Part shown: one piece after another, positions 19,097-30,981 of the stretch
Layout of the letters: every line of letters begins with the position of its first letter
How positions within the stretch are numbered: the stretch's first letter is position 1
Notes under the pieces: generated by a model
The model's database searches: none
Seen by the model: only the letters and a program-made list of their open reading frames with translations
Told to the model about the DNA's origin: nothing
Assembly: GCA_004292695.1 (NCBI GenBank)
Contig: RDXV01000037.1
Coordinates: forward strand, 1-34,211
Reading direction: 5' to 3'
Origin: Nostocales cyanobacterium
GTDB taxonomy: Bacteria; Cyanobacteriota; Cyanobacteriia; Cyanobacteriales; Nostocaceae
DNA length: 34,211 nt
Position numbers and translations under genes: made by a program

Positions 19097-19108
19097 ATAA
19101 AAATATTC

Positions 19109-19948
19109 ATGAAAACCGATTCTATCTTTTATCGCATTTTTCAAACCTTACCTCAATCCTTTTTTGAATTGATAAACTTACCTCCTAGTGAAGCAAATGC
19201 TTATGATTTTGCCTCAGTAGAACTCAAACAAACAGCATTTAGAATTGATGGTGTATTTATACCTACAGATAATCAACCCAAAAGACCAATTTATTTTTTA
19301 GAGGTGCAATTTCAAAGAGATGAGGATTTTTATTCTCGCTTTTTTTCGGAAATCTTTCTTTATTTACATCTCTATGCTTCTACTACACCCTGGCAAGCTG
19401 TGGTTTTATTTGCTAAACGTAGTATAGAACCCACAGAAATAGAACCCTATCGCTATTTACTAGAAAGTCCTTTGGTAACTCGTTTTTATTTGGATGAATG
19501 GGTAGATGTACAAACATCCTTGGGATTAGGTATTATTAAGTTAGTGGTGGAAAAAGAAAAAGCAGTTCCAGCTTTAGCGAGAACTTTATTATCACAAGCA
19601 AAATCAGATTTACCTGATCCCCGTCAGCAAAGAAATTTGCTAGATTTAATTCAGACAATTGTTTCCTATAAATTACCCCTTCTTAGTCCCCAGGAGTTAG
19701 CAAGAATGTTTACTATGAGTGATTTAAAGAACACTAGATATTATCAAGATGTACGTTATGAATCAGAATTAAATCTGGTAATGCGTCAGTTAGAACGTCG
19801 TCTAGGAGGAATTAACCAAAATTTACAGGTGAAAATCAATAAGTTATCTGTGGAAGATTTGGAGAATTTAGGTTTAGCTTTATTGGATTTTACCAGTGTT
19901 AATGATTTGGTTATTTGGTTAAATAATCAAAATATTCCAGAGGGTTAA
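19109..19948 (+). CDS. Rpn/DUF2887-like PD-(D/E)XK family protein
   Basis: A 279-aa protein with the N-terminal fold of cyanobacterial Rpn/DUF2887 proteins. MKTDSIFYRIFQTLPQSFFEL is followed by the nuclease-like core FRIDGVFIP...IYFLEVQFQRDEDFYSRFFSE, with Asp, Glu and Gln in the expected D-EXQ layout. The C-terminal LERRLGGINQNLQVKINKLS..LENLGLALLDF resembles the DUF4351 tail often found with it. E. coli Rpn relatives promote recombination and have nuclease activity. These genes occur in many copies in Nostocales, so this one may be a mobile or selfish gene. Its substrate here is unknown. Confidence 0.85.
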   Translation: MKTDSIFYRIFQTLPQSFFELINLPPSEANAYDFASVELKQTAFRIDGVFIPTDNQPKRPIYFLEVQFQRDEDFYSRFFSEIFLYLHLYASTTPWQAVVLFAKRSIEPTEIEPYRYLLESPLVTRFYLDEWVDVQTSLGLGIIKLVVEKEKAVPALARTLLSQAKSDLPDPRQQRNLLDLIQTIVSYKLPLLSPQELARMFTMSDLKNTRYYQDVRYESELNLVMRQLERRLGGINQNLQVKINKLSVEDLENLGLALLDFTSVNDLVIWLNNQNIPEG

Positions 19949-20316
19949 ATATCATAAATACCAAATTTGGGTTAGGTTACTAACCCACAATCTAAATTTT
20001 AATGTAATGTAATTTTTTTAAAATCACAGTTTAAAATCACAGTTTAAAATCACAGATTTATCTATCCATAACACAGTTAATTCTCCTGATAATTGTTCCT
20101 GTCATTCGTATTTCCATATTTGACATTTACAGAACTTACACAAGTGTCACACTTAAAAATGTGTTTTATAATGCTTCATATATCAAAAATTTGTTTATTT
20201 GCAGAATTTATAGAGTTTGATGCACCCTAGCAATGTATCAGTTATGTGAGTCATGTAAATATCTTGCTATGTCTGTTAATGCTTCTTTTAATTACTGATT
20301 TTTTAAATAACTTATA
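19949..20316. other. AT-rich spacer with a 13-bp triple repeat
   Basis: TTTAAAATCACAG occurs three times in exact tandem at 20017-20055. The rest of this 368-bp stretch is AT-rich with no supported gene. Promoter elements for phnD probably lie further right. Confidence 0.6.
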
Positions 20317-20380
20317 TTAACGAAATTAAATATAAAAAATTAAAACTTAACTAACTTTAACAAGAATCAAAAAAATTAAC
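20317..20380 (+). promoter_or_regulatory. Candidate Pho box (repeated TTAAC) upstream of phnD
   Basis: TTAAC starts at 20317, 20347, 20357 and 20376. The spacings of 30, 10 and 19 bp keep the sites near one helix face. Cyanobacterial PhoB-type sites are tandem CTTAACCT-like octamers about 11 bp apart, so the match is partial. The phosphorus-transport context supports it. Confidence 0.4.
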
Positions 20381-20515
20381 TTAATTTCATCAATTTTTCA
20401 ATGATTTCCGGTAAATAATTTTCCCCTAGCTTATTGACTTTTATTCCTAAAAGTTTTAGAGTGTTTTACCGACATAGTTGAAAATAATTTGCAAAAATAC
20501 TGAGAATAGTTCCTA

Positions 20516-21508
20516 ATGAATATTAAAAAAATGAGTGTGAGCAAAAAGGCTTCATTGGTCGCTGGGGGGGCGTTTGCAGCCCTAACAGGTTTATTAGTAA
20601 GCACCTTGGGAGGTATACAGCCAACCGTTGCTAACCCGAATTTTCATCGCCCAGAACCACGCTTACTTGCCCAAAGAAATCCTAGAAACTTAACAATAGT
20701 TTTTCCTAGTCGTTCTGATTCTACAGATTTGCAAACTAAAGCGAATGCAGTAGCAGCATTTTTATCTAAAGAGTTGGGAATTTCTGTCAAAGCACAGATA
20801 GGTGATGATACAGCAGCGGTGGAAGCATTGCGAGCAAACCGCGCTGATGTGGCTTTTTTAAGTAGTCGTCCGGCTTTAAAGGCTGAACAGTTAGCAAATG
20901 CACGTTTATATTTAGCTGAGGTACGTTCTAATTATTCGGGCAGATTTACTTATAACTCAATATTTGTTGTTCCTGTAAACAGTCCACTAAAAACTAGAAA
21001 TTCAGCAAAAGCAACTTTAGAACAGTTGCGGGGTAAAAAGATGGCCTTTACTTCCCCTACATCTGGTTCTGGGTTTATTTTCCCCGTGAGTGAGTTAGTG
21101 AAGCAGGGGTTTGTACCTAATAAAGAACGTTTAGATAATTTCTTTGGTCAAGTTACCTATGGTGGTAATTACAGTAAAGCCTTAGAAGCTGTGGTACGTG
21201 GTCAAGCGGAGGTAGCGGCGGTATCGGAATATGCTCTATTTCCTCCTTATCTTTCTGCTGAAGACAGAAGTAAGGTGAGGGTATTACATAAAATTTCTGG
21301 TGTTCCTGCTCATGGTATCGCTATTGATGATGATGTTCCAGTAGTAATGCGAGAAAAACTGATTAATGCTCTACTCAAGTTGAATAAATCAGAAAATAAT
21401 GCACTGCTCAAGAATTTATATAATTCTACAGAGTTGGTGAGAGTAGATCATAGTCGTCATCTTGCTCCTGTCAGAAGTGCTATCAAAAATGCGGGTCTTG
21501 AACCTTAA
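20516..21508 (+). CDS. phnD: PhnD-family substrate-binding protein (phosphonate/phosphite/phosphate)
   Basis: Periplasmic binding protein of an ABC importer for oxidised or reduced phosphorus compounds. The 330-aa protein has an N-terminal export signal (Lys-rich start, hydrophobic ASLVAGGAFAALTGLLVSTL, likely cleavage after TVA near residue 39). The mature part has the PhnD fold: NLTIVFPSRSDSTDL, LRANRADVAFLSSRPAL, MAFTSPTSGSGFIFPVSELV and AVVRGQAEVAAVSEYAL. There is no lipobox cysteine, so it is probably soluble. It leads the phnC-phnE genes in the same orientation. The ligand cannot be told from sequence; cyanobacterial members may prefer phosphite or phosphate. Confidence 0.92.
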   Translation: MNIKKMSVSKKASLVAGGAFAALTGLLVSTLGGIQPTVANPNFHRPEPRLLAQRNPRNLTIVFPSRSDSTDLQTKANAVAAFLSKELGISVKAQIGDDTAAVEALRANRADVAFLSSRPALKAEQLANARLYLAEVRSNYSGRFTYNSIFVVPVNSPLKTRNSAKATLEQLRGKKMAFTSPTSGSGFIFPVSELVKQGFVPNKERLDNFFGQVTYGGNYSKALEAVVRGQAEVAAVSEYALFPPYLSAEDRSKVRVLHKISGVPAHGIAIDDDVPVVMREKLINALLKLNKSENNALLKNLYNSTELVRVDHSRHLAPVRSAIKNAGLEP

Positions 21509-21563
21509 TTACCTTACTTAAATTACTCTGGTTGATGGGGTAAATAAATAATAAAGTAAGAAT

Positions 21564-21656
21564 TCAGGAGTCAGGAGTCAGGAGTCAGGAATAAAGACAA
21601 GTGATATTTTCTAAAAATCATCATGACTTACTTGAAAAACTTTTATTCTCCTGACT
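21564..21656 (+). repeat. STRR (TCAGGAG) and inverted partner between phnD and phnC
   Basis: An array of TCAGGAG units spans 21564-21590. AGTCAGGA-ATAAAG (21583-21596) is matched by inverted CTTTTATT-CTCCTGACT (21640-21656), which would give a long-loop hairpin after phnD. It may stabilise the phnD 3' end or reduce read-through into phnC. Confidence 0.6.
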
Positions 21657-21741
21657 TAGAGTATTTTCTATCCTGAATCCTTACACAATAAATAATAATT
21701 ACCCATCACCTATGACCCATTAACCATTATTAAGCAACAAT

Positions 21742-21787
21742 GATCAATCACCAACTACCCATTACCCATTACCTATTACCAGTTACT
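21742..21787. repeat. 7-bp STRR (CCCATTA type) at the phnC 5' end
   Basis: ACTACCC-ATTACCC-ATTACCT-ATTACC units run through the first codons of the longest phnC frame. They would encode ITHYLLP-like residues, a typical artefact of this repeat. This argues for the GTG start at 21791. Confidence 0.7.
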
Positions 21788-21790
21788 AGC

Positions 21791-22519
21791 GTGAAACAGA
21801 TTGAATGTCAGAATTTAGAAACAGCTTATACCACATCTTTAAACCGTCCTATTCTCAATAATGTGAATTTAGAAATTGAACAGGGAGAGTTTATCGTTTT
21901 GTTGGGTTTAAATGGTGCGGGTAAGTCTACTTTGTTGCGATCGCTCGTTGGTTTAATACCTTTAGAGAAGGGAAAAATAATTATTAATGGTTTAGAAATG
22001 AACACCCAAACATTGCCGAAAATTCGCCGTGATGTGGCAATGTTATTTCAAGGTGGTGGTTTAATTCGCCAATTATCAGCTATTGATAATGTCCTTTGTG
22101 GACGTTTGGGAGTGAGAAGCATTAAAGATACCTTATTTGGTTTTCCTAAACGTGATCGTATTTTGGCTGAAGAATTATTAGTACAGCTAGGTTTAAAAGA
22201 TAAAATATATCAAAAAATCAGTAAATTAAGTGGTGGACAACAACAAAGAGTGGCGATCGCCCGTGCTTTAATTCAATCACCACAAATACTATTAGCCGAT
22301 GAACCTATCACTGGTTTAGATGTGGTAGCATCCCAACAAGTAATGCAAATTTTAGCAGAACTAAACACTGAACAAGGTTTAACTATTATCACAGTTTTAC
22401 ATGATTTAGGTATAGCCGCAGAATACGCCAAAAGAGCTATAGTTTTAGAAGCTGGGCGTGTTGTTTATGATGGTAAATGTGATAACTTACAAGAGCATTT
22501 TTCCCAAGTTATAAATTAA
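21791..22519 (+). CDS. phnC: PhnC-family ABC transporter ATPase
   Basis: ATP-hydrolysing subunit of the importer; cytosolic face of the membrane. Walker A GLNGAGKST, Q-loop MLFQGGG, signature LSGGQQQRVAIARAL, Walker B ILLADEPITGLD and H-loop VLHD are intact. The frame can start at ATG 21740, but those 17 residues come from an STRR, so I prefer GTG 21791 (242 aa), giving a normal N terminus (KQIECQNLETAY). Neither start has a good Shine-Dalgarno. phnE follows 31 bp downstream. Confidence 0.92.
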   Translation: MKQIECQNLETAYTTSLNRPILNNVNLEIEQGEFIVLLGLNGAGKSTLLRSLVGLIPLEKGKIIINGLEMNTQTLPKIRRDVAMLFQGGGLIRQLSAIDNVLCGRLGVRSIKDTLFGFPKRDRILAEELLVQLGLKDKIYQKISKLSGGQQQRVAIARALIQSPQILLADEPITGLDVVASQQVMQILAELNTEQGLTIITVLHDLGIAAEYAKRAIVLEAGRVVYDGKCDNLQEHFSQVIN

Positions 22520-22550
22520 ACTTCACTCAATTTCAATCAGATATTTGTAA

Positions 22551-23357
22551 ATGAAAAAATATTCTAATTCCCCAATCATCTCCCAGTTATTACACCGTTA
22601 CTCTTGGTTAATCAACCTCATGATTATCATAGTAATGGGAATAGCTTATATCTGGGCATTACAAGGATTAAAAATAGATTTGCCCTTGTTAAAAGAAAGT
22701 TTTCCGTTTATTATAGATTTTATTTCTCGGTTATTTCCCCCTAACTGGGAAGTGGTAAATGTTGCCATTGAAGCATTAATTGAAACCGTGCAAATGTCAC
22801 TGTGGGGAACTACAATTGGTGCGATTCTTTCAGTTCCCATTGCGATCGCCAGTGCTAACAACATCGCCCCTTTATGGTTACGCTGGTTAGCCAACTTACT
22901 ACAAAATACAGTTCGTTCTGTTCCCTCGATTATTCTAGGTTTAATATTTGTAGCAGCCACAGGTTTAGGCGCACCCGCAGGAACTTTAGCCCTATGTATC
23001 TACACCATTGGTTATCTTGCAAAATTTTATCAACAAGCCATTGAAGCTGTAGATGCTCGTTCTTTAGAATCATTAGAAGTCATAGGAGCATCAAAAATAC
23101 AAATAGCCAAATACGGAATCTTACCCCAAGTCATACCTTTAGGATTAGGTTACACACTGTGGATGTTTGAGTATAACATCCGTGCAGCTTCAGTTTTAGG
23201 TGCTGTAGGCGCGGGAGGAATTGGGTTTAAGTTAAAAGGTTATATAGATGGATTTGAATATAACAAAGCCACAACCATGATGTTAGTCTTATTGGTAGTA
23301 GTAACAGTCATTGACGTGATCAGCAGTAAATTACGTCGCTACTTGGATTCCATATAA
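22551..23357 (+). CDS. phnE: PhnE-family ABC transporter permease
   Basis: Membrane channel of the importer, 268 aa. An N-terminal helix (LINLMIIIVMGIAYIWAL) is followed by a loop with FPPNWEVVNVAIEALIETVQMSLWGT, as in PhnE. Further helices follow, with the EAA-type coupling loop EVIGASKIQIAKYGILPQV and VLGAVGAGGIGFKLKGYI. The order D-C-E on one strand is a common cyanobacterial arrangement. No C-P lyase genes are in the window, so the system may serve uptake only, or the catabolic genes lie elsewhere. Confidence 0.93.
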   Translation: MKKYSNSPIISQLLHRYSWLINLMIIIVMGIAYIWALQGLKIDLPLLKESFPFIIDFISRLFPPNWEVVNVAIEALIETVQMSLWGTTIGAILSVPIAIASANNIAPLWLRWLANLLQNTVRSVPSIILGLIFVAATGLGAPAGTLALCIYTIGYLAKFYQQAIEAVDARSLESLEVIGASKIQIAKYGILPQVIPLGLGYTLWMFEYNIRAASVLGAVGAGGIGFKLKGYIDGFEYNKATTMMLVLLVVVTVIDVISSKLRRYLDSI

Positions 23358-23410
23358 CGAGAAGACGACAATGTAAAAAACCTACACCTGTGAGATATCC
23401 CCTCCTCCCA

Positions 23411-23442
23411 CTGACTTCTCGAACTCCTGACTCCTGACTCAT
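23411..23442. repeat. Short STRR (CTCCTGA units), inverted to the array at 21564
   Basis: CTGACTTCTCGAACTCCTGA followed by CTCCTGACTC is the reverse complement of the GGAGTCA-type array after phnD. Together they flank phnC-phnE in opposite orientation. It ends at the stop of the small membrane-protein gene. Confidence 0.7.
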
Positions 23443-23443
23443 T

Positions 23444-23635
23444 CTATACTTGCGATTTGTTGATTAACTGGACATTGACTGAAGTAATTGTAATTGCAGG
23501 TGATGAGTGAATATAACCAATAGGGGCTGGTTTCATATCTCGGTAATCTAAGATTTGCACAACTATCAGATATGCTATGGCCAAGAGAATAGAGATGACA
23601 CCAGTAATAATGGCAACAATTTTTGAACGATTCAT
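23444..23635 (-). CDS. Small single-helix membrane protein
   Basis: A 63-aa protein with an N-terminal transmembrane helix at about residues 6-28 (IVAIITGVISILLAIAYLIV), a short basic stretch and a polar tail rich in Ser, Thr and Val. AGGA lies about 10 bp upstream of the ATG, which supports translation. I do not recognise a family. It is oriented against phnE and upstream of nothing obvious; the GGDEF-EAL gene upstream on the same strand ends 101 bp before it. Confidence 0.6.
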   Translation of the reverse strand: MNRSKIVAIITGVISILLAIAYLIVVQILDYRDMKPAPIGYIHSSPAITITSVNVQLINKSQV

Positions 23636-23736
23636 CTGGTTTTCCTAGAATTGTAAATATTCAGCATTCAACCGTCAGCTTACAACAAACTCGATTTCTT
23701 GAGATCAGCGACACAAGTTGTTGAATTGGAATATGA

Positions 23737-26466
23737 CTAATTTCCGCATTTCTGCGTTAATTCTGCAATTATTTCTGTAGCTTGTTGAGCAGAAAGAGGT
23801 TTATAAAAAAAATATCCTTGGACATCATCACATTTAATCAATTTCAGGAAATCTAACTCCTCGGACTTTTCTACCCCTTCAGCAATTAATCTTAAACCTA
23901 AACTACGTCCTAAATTCACTATAGCAGTAACAATATGAGCTACTTTTTTATCTGATGTTAATTCTTTAATAAATGATCTATCAATCTTGAGACTATGGAA
24001 TGGTAGAGTTTGCAGACGCGACAGGGAAGAATAACCAGTACCAAAATCATCTATAGATAAAGGTAAACCCATTTTTTCAAATTGTTTTAATACAGTTGTG
24101 GTAAAACTGAGATTTTCTATAGCCGTTGTTTCCGTAATTTCTAGTTCTAAATACTTTGGTTCTAGTCCTGTTTGTTGTAAAATTTCCGCGACTTTTTCTA
24201 CTAACTGGGGTTGACGAAACTGGTTAGGAGAAAGATTAACAGCTACAGTGATCGGAGGAAAACCAGCATTTTGCCAAGTTTTGTTTTGAAGACAGACTTC
24301 TTTTAATATCCACTCACCTATGGGTATAATTAAACCACTGGCTTCTGCTAGGGGAATAAATACATTAGGAGCAACTATTCCCATTTCTGGATGATGCCAA
24401 CGTAATAAAGCTTCCATACCTGTGATATCACCTGTGATAATATTCACTTTAGGTTGGTAGTAAATCAAAAATTCTTTTCTATCTAGAGCATGACGTAAAC
24501 TTTTCTCTAAATTCAACAGTTCAGGGGTTTTTGCACTCAGTGAAGTTTGATAAAACTGATAATTATTTCTGCCCTTATCTTTGGCGTAATACAGGGCAAC
24601 ATCGGCGTGTTGAATTAAGGTCTCTGCATTAGAACTGTGTTGATCTAACATGGCAACGCCAATACTGGCATTAACGTATAGTTCATGTCCATACAAAAAA
24701 AATGATTCTTCCAAAGTTAATAAAATCCTGGCAGCTATTTGGGCTACTTCTTGCTTATTTCTGGCTTCGGGTAGGAGTATGGTAAATTCATCACCTCCCC
24801 AACGGGCAATGGTATCTCCTGTTCTCAGAGACTGCCTGAGTCTTTGGGCTACACTTTGTAATAATTCATCACCTAAAGTATGACCTAAAGTATCATTAAT
24901 CATTTTAAAACGATCTAAATCCAGAAACATCACAGCCAAGGTAGTTTCCTCAACTGATGATTTGGCGATCGCCTGATCTAATAACTCATTAAAATGTAAG
25001 CGATTTGGTAAACCTGTTAGTAAGTCATGAAGGGCTTGATAGCGAATTTTTTCTTCTACTTGTTGACGCTGACGAGAACCGCTGATAATTGCGGCCATAG
25101 TCATCAAACTAGATTTTTCATGGGTTGACCATTTTCTTTCTTGGCTACAGTCTACTAAACCCAAATATCCCCAAAAACCAGACTCTAAACGCAGTGGTAC
25201 AAACAGTAAAGATTTGATCTGATCTCGCTCTAAAAATTCTCTTTCTGTAATCGGAAATTCTTGAGTCATACCACTGATAGTTAAGCCCTGGGATAACATT
25301 GTATACCAACGCTCTAAACCACAAATTTTATATGTCTGATTTTGCCAATATTCTTGACATGATTTCACCCCTGTTTTAGTCCATTCAAACTTGAGGCTAA
25401 CTGCCATTTCCCCGGTGATATTATGGGGATGATTTTGGAATAAATAAATGCGATCGCCATTGGCAGCAGATCCAAAAGTAGCTAATGCTTTTTCTATAGC
25501 AAGATCATAATCCATTTCTGATAATAAATAATTAGCAGCCTCAGCCACTGCTTGTAACAGGCGATCGCGTTGTTTTAATTCTGCTTCTGCCTGTTTTTGT
25601 TCAGTAATTTCTCTAATAATAAAAGTTCTAATTAAGTCACTTGCAGGTAAATAATGAACGGACTGTTCAAAAATTTCTCCGCCTATTTCCACTTCTCTAA
25701 CAAAAGAATTACCAGGATGATTTTCAATTGTACTGACTAAATTTGCTAATATTGGGTGTTCATTACCTATTTCTCTTAATTTGGGAAATTTATTGCCTGC
25801 GGCTGGATTAAAATAAGTAATATTCCCATCTAAATCCATTTCAATGATTGGATTGGGAATCAATTCTGGGAAGGAAGCAAGGCGGGTTAAATGAGTATCA
25901 CTCGCTACTTCAATATTAGTATCCGCAACAATAAAAGTATCAAAAGGATTGACAGCACCTTCTTGCTGAGAGATAAGTTTGGATAAGTCAGCGGCTGAAA
26001 AAGATTCTTTTAATACTTCTTCTGATAAATTAGAAATAGCATAATATTTCGCTTGAGCGCTGGGATTACCAAAGGCAATTACATCTCCATGCTGAAGATT
26101 ATGAGAAAAGCATTTATTGCCATTTATAAACAAACCATTGGTACTTCTCTTTCCCTGAAAATTCCCGTCAATAATCCGAAAACCATAATTATCTGTTCCA
26201 GGAATAGTCACACGTAGTAAAATAGCGTGTTGCCTGGATACAGACTTAGAACGTAAAACAATAGCATTGCGAGTATCCCTTCCTAAAGAATATGTTGCGT
26301 CTAACAGTGGTATCGTTCTTTCTCCTTCTGGATCTTGAACAACCAAGAGGTGACGAATTTTATCGCGTTCATTATCTAGCATCAGTGTTCCTGAAATACT
26401 CATATCTTTAATTATGTTCCCTGCAATGATATTGCTCCCATAAGTACAGTCTATAAATTCTCCCAT
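23737..26466 (-). CDS. FHA-PAS-GAF-GGDEF-EAL cyclic-di-GMP signalling protein
   Basis: A 909-aa soluble protein without membrane segments. FHA domain at about 55-135 (SLGRDTRNAIVLRSKSVSRQ, STNGLFING) binds phospho-Thr peptides. A PAS-like segment is at about 195-290 (PNPIIEMDLDGNITYFNP) and a GAF at about 305-460. GGDEF follows (RWGGDEFTILLP near 559) with the inhibitory RxxD five residues before it. EAL begins near 684 (MEALLRWHH) and has VNLSPNQF, LELEITET, DDFGTGYSSL, LKIDRSFI and AEGVE, so the phosphodiesterase site looks complete. Both synthesis and breakdown of c-di-GMP are possible. An alternative start is Met22. No partner kinase is adjacent. Confidence 0.95.
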   Translation of the reverse strand: MGEFIDCTYGSNIIAGNIIKDMSISGTLMLDNERDKIRHLLVVQDPEGERTIPLLDATYSLGRDTRNAIVLRSKSVSRQHAILLRVTIPGTDNYGFRIIDGNFQGKRSTNGLFINGNKCFSHNLQHGDVIAFGNPSAQAKYYAISNLSEEVLKESFSAADLSKLISQQEGAVNPFDTFIVADTNIEVASDTHLTRLASFPELIPNPIIEMDLDGNITYFNPAAGNKFPKLREIGNEHPILANLVSTIENHPGNSFVREVEIGGEIFEQSVHYLPASDLIRTFIIREITEQKQAEAELKQRDRLLQAVAEAANYLLSEMDYDLAIEKALATFGSAANGDRIYLFQNHPHNITGEMAVSLKFEWTKTGVKSCQEYWQNQTYKICGLERWYTMLSQGLTISGMTQEFPITEREFLERDQIKSLLFVPLRLESGFWGYLGLVDCSQERKWSTHEKSSLMTMAAIISGSRQRQQVEEKIRYQALHDLLTGLPNRLHFNELLDQAIAKSSVEETTLAVMFLDLDRFKMINDTLGHTLGDELLQSVAQRLRQSLRTGDTIARWGGDEFTILLPEARNKQEVAQIAARILLTLEESFFLYGHELYVNASIGVAMLDQHSSNAETLIQHADVALYYAKDKGRNNYQFYQTSLSAKTPELLNLEKSLRHALDRKEFLIYYQPKVNIITGDITGMEALLRWHHPEMGIVAPNVFIPLAEASGLIIPIGEWILKEVCLQNKTWQNAGFPPITVAVNLSPNQFRQPQLVEKVAEILQQTGLEPKYLELEITETTAIENLSFTTTVLKQFEKMGLPLSIDDFGTGYSSLSRLQTLPFHSLKIDRSFIKELTSDKKVAHIVTAIVNLGRSLGLRLIAEGVEKSEELDFLKLIKCDDVQGYFFYKPLSAQQATEIIAELTQKCGN

Positions 26467-26645
26467 TTATAATTCTTTACTATGCAGTTCAATTTATTGT
26501 TTATACCTAAGATAACAAGTATGGAGAAAGTTTATATATGTCACTAAACTTGTCAAGAGAGTATGTGTATTATATAGCCAAACATTTAATATCGGCTGCG
26601 TATAAGTAGATTATGGAGGTTTGGGAAATTTGATAGTGACAGATA

Positions 26646-26752
26646 CAGGACTTACGCACAAAATTTATCACCAGGGCTGGGTGTAGGAGTTTTTTCCTTT
26701 GATGAACCTATCCTCCGAAAACCTTATTTTTTCGTTCTCTTTTGTAAGTCCT
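26646..26752. mobile_element. 107-bp MITE-like element with CAGATA target duplication
   Basis: Ends are AGGACTTAC (26647-26655) and GTAAGTCCT (26744-26752), perfectly inverted. CAGATA flanks both sides (26640-26645 and 26753-26758). There is no coding capacity. AGGACTTACGCA-type ends are common on small elements in Nostocales. Confidence 0.7.
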
Positions 26753-26758
26753 CAGATA

Positions 26759-30565
<3,807 letters not shown>

Positions 30566-30568
<3 letters not shown>

Positions 30569-30756
30569 GTGACAGGTGACAGGTGACAGGGGACAGTGAA
30601 GAAAGCAGGGGAAGCAGGGGAAGCAGGGGAAGCAGGGGAGGCAGGGGGAGAATATTAACTCTTGCCTTTTGCCTCTTGCCTCTTGCCTCCTGCCTCTTGC
30701 CTTCTGTTCCCTGTTCCCTGTTCCCTGTTCCCTATTCCCTATTCCCTATTCCCTAA
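30566..30756. repeat. Composite STRR cassette at the apcE stop codon
   Basis: Same order as after eno: AGGTGAC units beginning inside the stop TAG (30567), linker AGTGAAGAAAGC, four AGGGGARGC units, AGGGGGAGAATATTAACT, TCTTGCC-type units, then TTCCCTG and TTCCCTA units. It is longer than the eno copy through extra units. A purine-rich arm followed by a pyrimidine-rich arm could form a long imperfect hairpin behind apcE. Confidence 0.9.
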
Positions 30757-30758
30757 AA

Positions 30759-30947
30759 ATGAGCATTTATGAACGCAAATATTACAAAGTATTAAGAGCA
30801 GTAATAAATGCTCAACATAATGCCGGACAATATTTTGCGGAAGGATAAATGAGTTTTTCAACTTATGTACTTTTGTTGAGTAAATGTGACTCACTTTGTA
30901 CTAAGATGCAAAACAGTTATCAATTAACCATAGTCTTACCAGTCTAA
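30759..30947 (+). other. apcA leader with a strong inverted repeat and two tiny frames
   Basis: TGAGCATTTAT (30760-30770) and ATAAATGCTCA (30804-30814) are perfectly inverted. A 29-codon frame (30759-30848, MSIYERKYYKVL...) abuts a 32-codon frame starting ATG at 30849 and ending at 30947. Neither has a Shine-Dalgarno. They may be chance frames in the apcA promoter and leader region. Confidence 0.4.
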
Positions 30948-30981
30948 AAGCTGGTGTCATTAGTTTTGGAGGAATCCATTA

